Below are positions 61,549-62,652 of a stretch of DNA of 62,652 bases, one piece after another. The position numbers and the translations under genes are program-made. Origin of the DNA: an uncultured Legionella sp. (GTDB taxonomy: Bacteria > Pseudomonadota > Gammaproteobacteria > Legionellales > Legionellaceae). How positions within the stretch are numbered: the stretch's first letter is position 1; each line of letters begins with the position of its first letter. The stretch spans positions 1 through 62,652 of the forward strand of contig CAMFHA010000002.1 of the NCBI GenBank assembly GCA_945952115.1, in the 5' to 3' direction. The notes under the pieces are model-generated. The model did no database searches and was not told the origin of the DNA. It saw nothing but the letters and a program-made list of their open reading frames with translations.

Positions 61549-61844
61549 AATACGATTTAAAAATTTAATTGCGGTATTGTATTAAAAAACACATAATTGA
61601 TCAATATGAAATATTTGTGCACAAATAAATTCATGTTCACTTCGAAGAAATTGCTCGTCTAAACTCTAGCAAGAATCTTATTGGTGTCTATTTTTAAATA
61701 GTATTAAGCAATTAGAATTTAATTTTTTTGAGTTATTTCTGTGTTTTCAGGTAAAGTTAATTTTATTTACTCGATTATGAGACTACTCAATTTGCATTGC
61801 AATATTTAATGGCTATTGCAAATTTAAGTTAGAATAGTTCTTAT
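61549..61844. other. Upstream region of the carrier gene
   Basis: These 296 bp are AT-rich. I see TTAA-containing words (for example AATTTAATTGCGG) but no convincing PmrA, CpxR or sigma-70 site, and no gene. Confidence 0.5.
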
Positions 61845-62462
61845 TTAGTTTTTAATATTGTAATTCGGATCAATCACAACCTCATTATTTGGATTATTTC
61901 TTCTTTCTGCAATTATTTTTGAAAAAGCTTGCATTGATTGTGTTTCACCAAAAATCTTCTTATCTATAAATTTAATACCAGAGCCCCAGCGATATTGATC
62001 TAAGTATCTATCTTCTTTGCTCTTTATAAGCTTTGTTATTTTAGCATCTAATTCATTATCAGGAGTTTGAGCTAATATATTTTTAAATTTTAAAAGTATT
62101 CCAGTCTTTCTTTCTGCACCTTTTAATTCTTCTAAATTATCTTTAAAAGGGATAGTAGCATATTTGTATTGAGTTGTTTCTTTTAAAGTCAATTGGACAT
62201 CATTAAAAAATTGGGTAATATTTTCAACTAAAGCATCGTATTTCTTAGCTCGATAATTTGTATCTCCATGTGGTGAATGAGCTATGCCATTAAGTGAGTT
62301 GGAGTATCTTTCATATAATAGAGATTTTTCTATTTCACTAAGATTAATATATGTATTTATTTTTTCTTGATATACCTCTTTCTGATTTTTCTTTTTATTC
62401 ATAGCCTCAACAATAAAATCATATACTCCTATTAGTACATCATAATTTACTTTTTTATTCAT
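61845..62462 (-). CDS. Unassigned helical protein
   Basis: A 205-residue protein with no signal peptide, rich in Lys, Asn and Glu (MNKKKNQKEVYQEKINTYIN). It is probably all-alpha. I do not recognise it. It could be an effector or a small cytosolic protein. A terminator for a further minus-strand gene lies at 62614-62634. Confidence 0.55.
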   Translation of the reverse strand: MNKKVNYDVLIGVYDFIVEAMNKKKNQKEVYQEKINTYINLSEIEKSLLYERYSNSLNGIAHSPHGDTNYRAKKYDALVENITQFFNDVQLTLKETTQYKYATIPFKDNLEELKGAERKTGILLKFKNILAQTPDNELDAKITKLIKSKEDRYLDQYRWGSGIKFIDKKIFGETQSMQAFSKIIAERRNNPNNEVVIDPNYNIKN

Positions 62463-62613
62463 AACTAACTCTAAGAAACTATATTGATATAAGTATAGAC
62501 TATGTGTTTTTCACAATAAACGCAGAAGCAAATATATTGATTATATATTATGCAATTAGATGTCTATACTTTGAGATCAAAAGCGGTATAAGAAGAATTA
62601 AATAGGAATAAAA

Positions 62614-62634
62614 AAAGCGGCAAGAAGCCGCTTT
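62614..62634 (-). terminator. Intrinsic terminator of a minus-strand gene beyond the window
   Basis: AAAGCGGC (62614-62621) pairs with GCCGCTTT (62627-62634), with a 5-bp loop. On the minus strand the stem is followed by a T-run (the A-run at 62611). It ends a gene that lies to the right of the window. Confidence 0.8.
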
Positions 62635-62652
62635 AGAGAATAAAGGCCTGGC

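Noticed and set aside
1..62652. CRISPR array
   Set aside because: The repeats found are inverted, dispersed and of several families. No regularly spaced direct repeats were seen.
1..62652. tRNA or rRNA genes
   Set aside because: I saw no cloverleaf with TTCGA-type T-loop and matching arms, and no rRNA landmarks. A covariance scan would be needed to rule them out fully.

Overview
The window is AT-rich DNA from a gammaproteobacterium of the order Legionellales, most likely a Legionella species. The main evidence is a Dot/Icm (type IVB) secretion locus, dotD-dotC-dotB followed by dotA-icmV and divergent icmW-icmX, with each product close to the length of its L. pneumophila counterpart. Supporting evidence is the mix of housekeeping genes with many unassigned proteins, several of them effector-like.

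Layout. Positions 1-880 are a decayed composite of repeats with a probable transposase remnant and a GIY-YIG nuclease remnant. Positions 900-9000 carry mdh, hemW, a coiled-coil membrane protein (effector candidate), a large membrane protein, two secreted or outer-membrane proteins and plsY with a lysine-rich tail. Positions 9300-13000 hold a two-gene signalling operon (REC-PAS-GGDEF-EAL protein and a GAF histidine kinase). Positions 13000-20220 hold rpoH, ftsX-ftsE-ftsY, two M16 peptidase-family genes and rsmD. Positions 20500-31320 are the Dot/Icm locus, with a 5'-nucleotidase-family gene and a small membrane protein between dotB and dotA. Positions 31400-38900 hold a degenerate heavy-metal P-type ATPase, a Kua/CarF-type lipid desaturase inside inverted repeats, ispB, an MFS transporter and a PAP2-type phosphatase that appears to start at AUC. 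The rest (39000-62650) is accessory. It includes a FAD oxidoreductase-alanine racemase fusion, dinB, a tryptophan dioxygenase-like plus kynureninase-like pair, a RES-Xre toxin-antitoxin pair, a HAD-YjjX fusion, a mitochondrial-carrier-family protein and several large unassigned proteins.

How the parts relate. The Dot/Icm genes encode the outer-membrane lipoproteins DotC and DotD, the ATPase DotB, the polytopic protein DotA, the adaptor IcmW and the accessory proteins IcmV and IcmX. Several unassigned proteins have eukaryote-like or membrane-interacting features that would fit substrates of this machine: the mitochondrial carrier, the coiled-coil membrane protein, the HAD-YjjX fusion and an HD-like protein. 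That link is inference only.

The window is also rich in small palindromic elements, which I group into at least five families (A-E). One family-A copy sits in frame inside the signal peptide of an M16 protein gene with a TA target duplication. Removing 162 bp restores a normal signal peptide. I found no tRNA, rRNA or CRISPR array.
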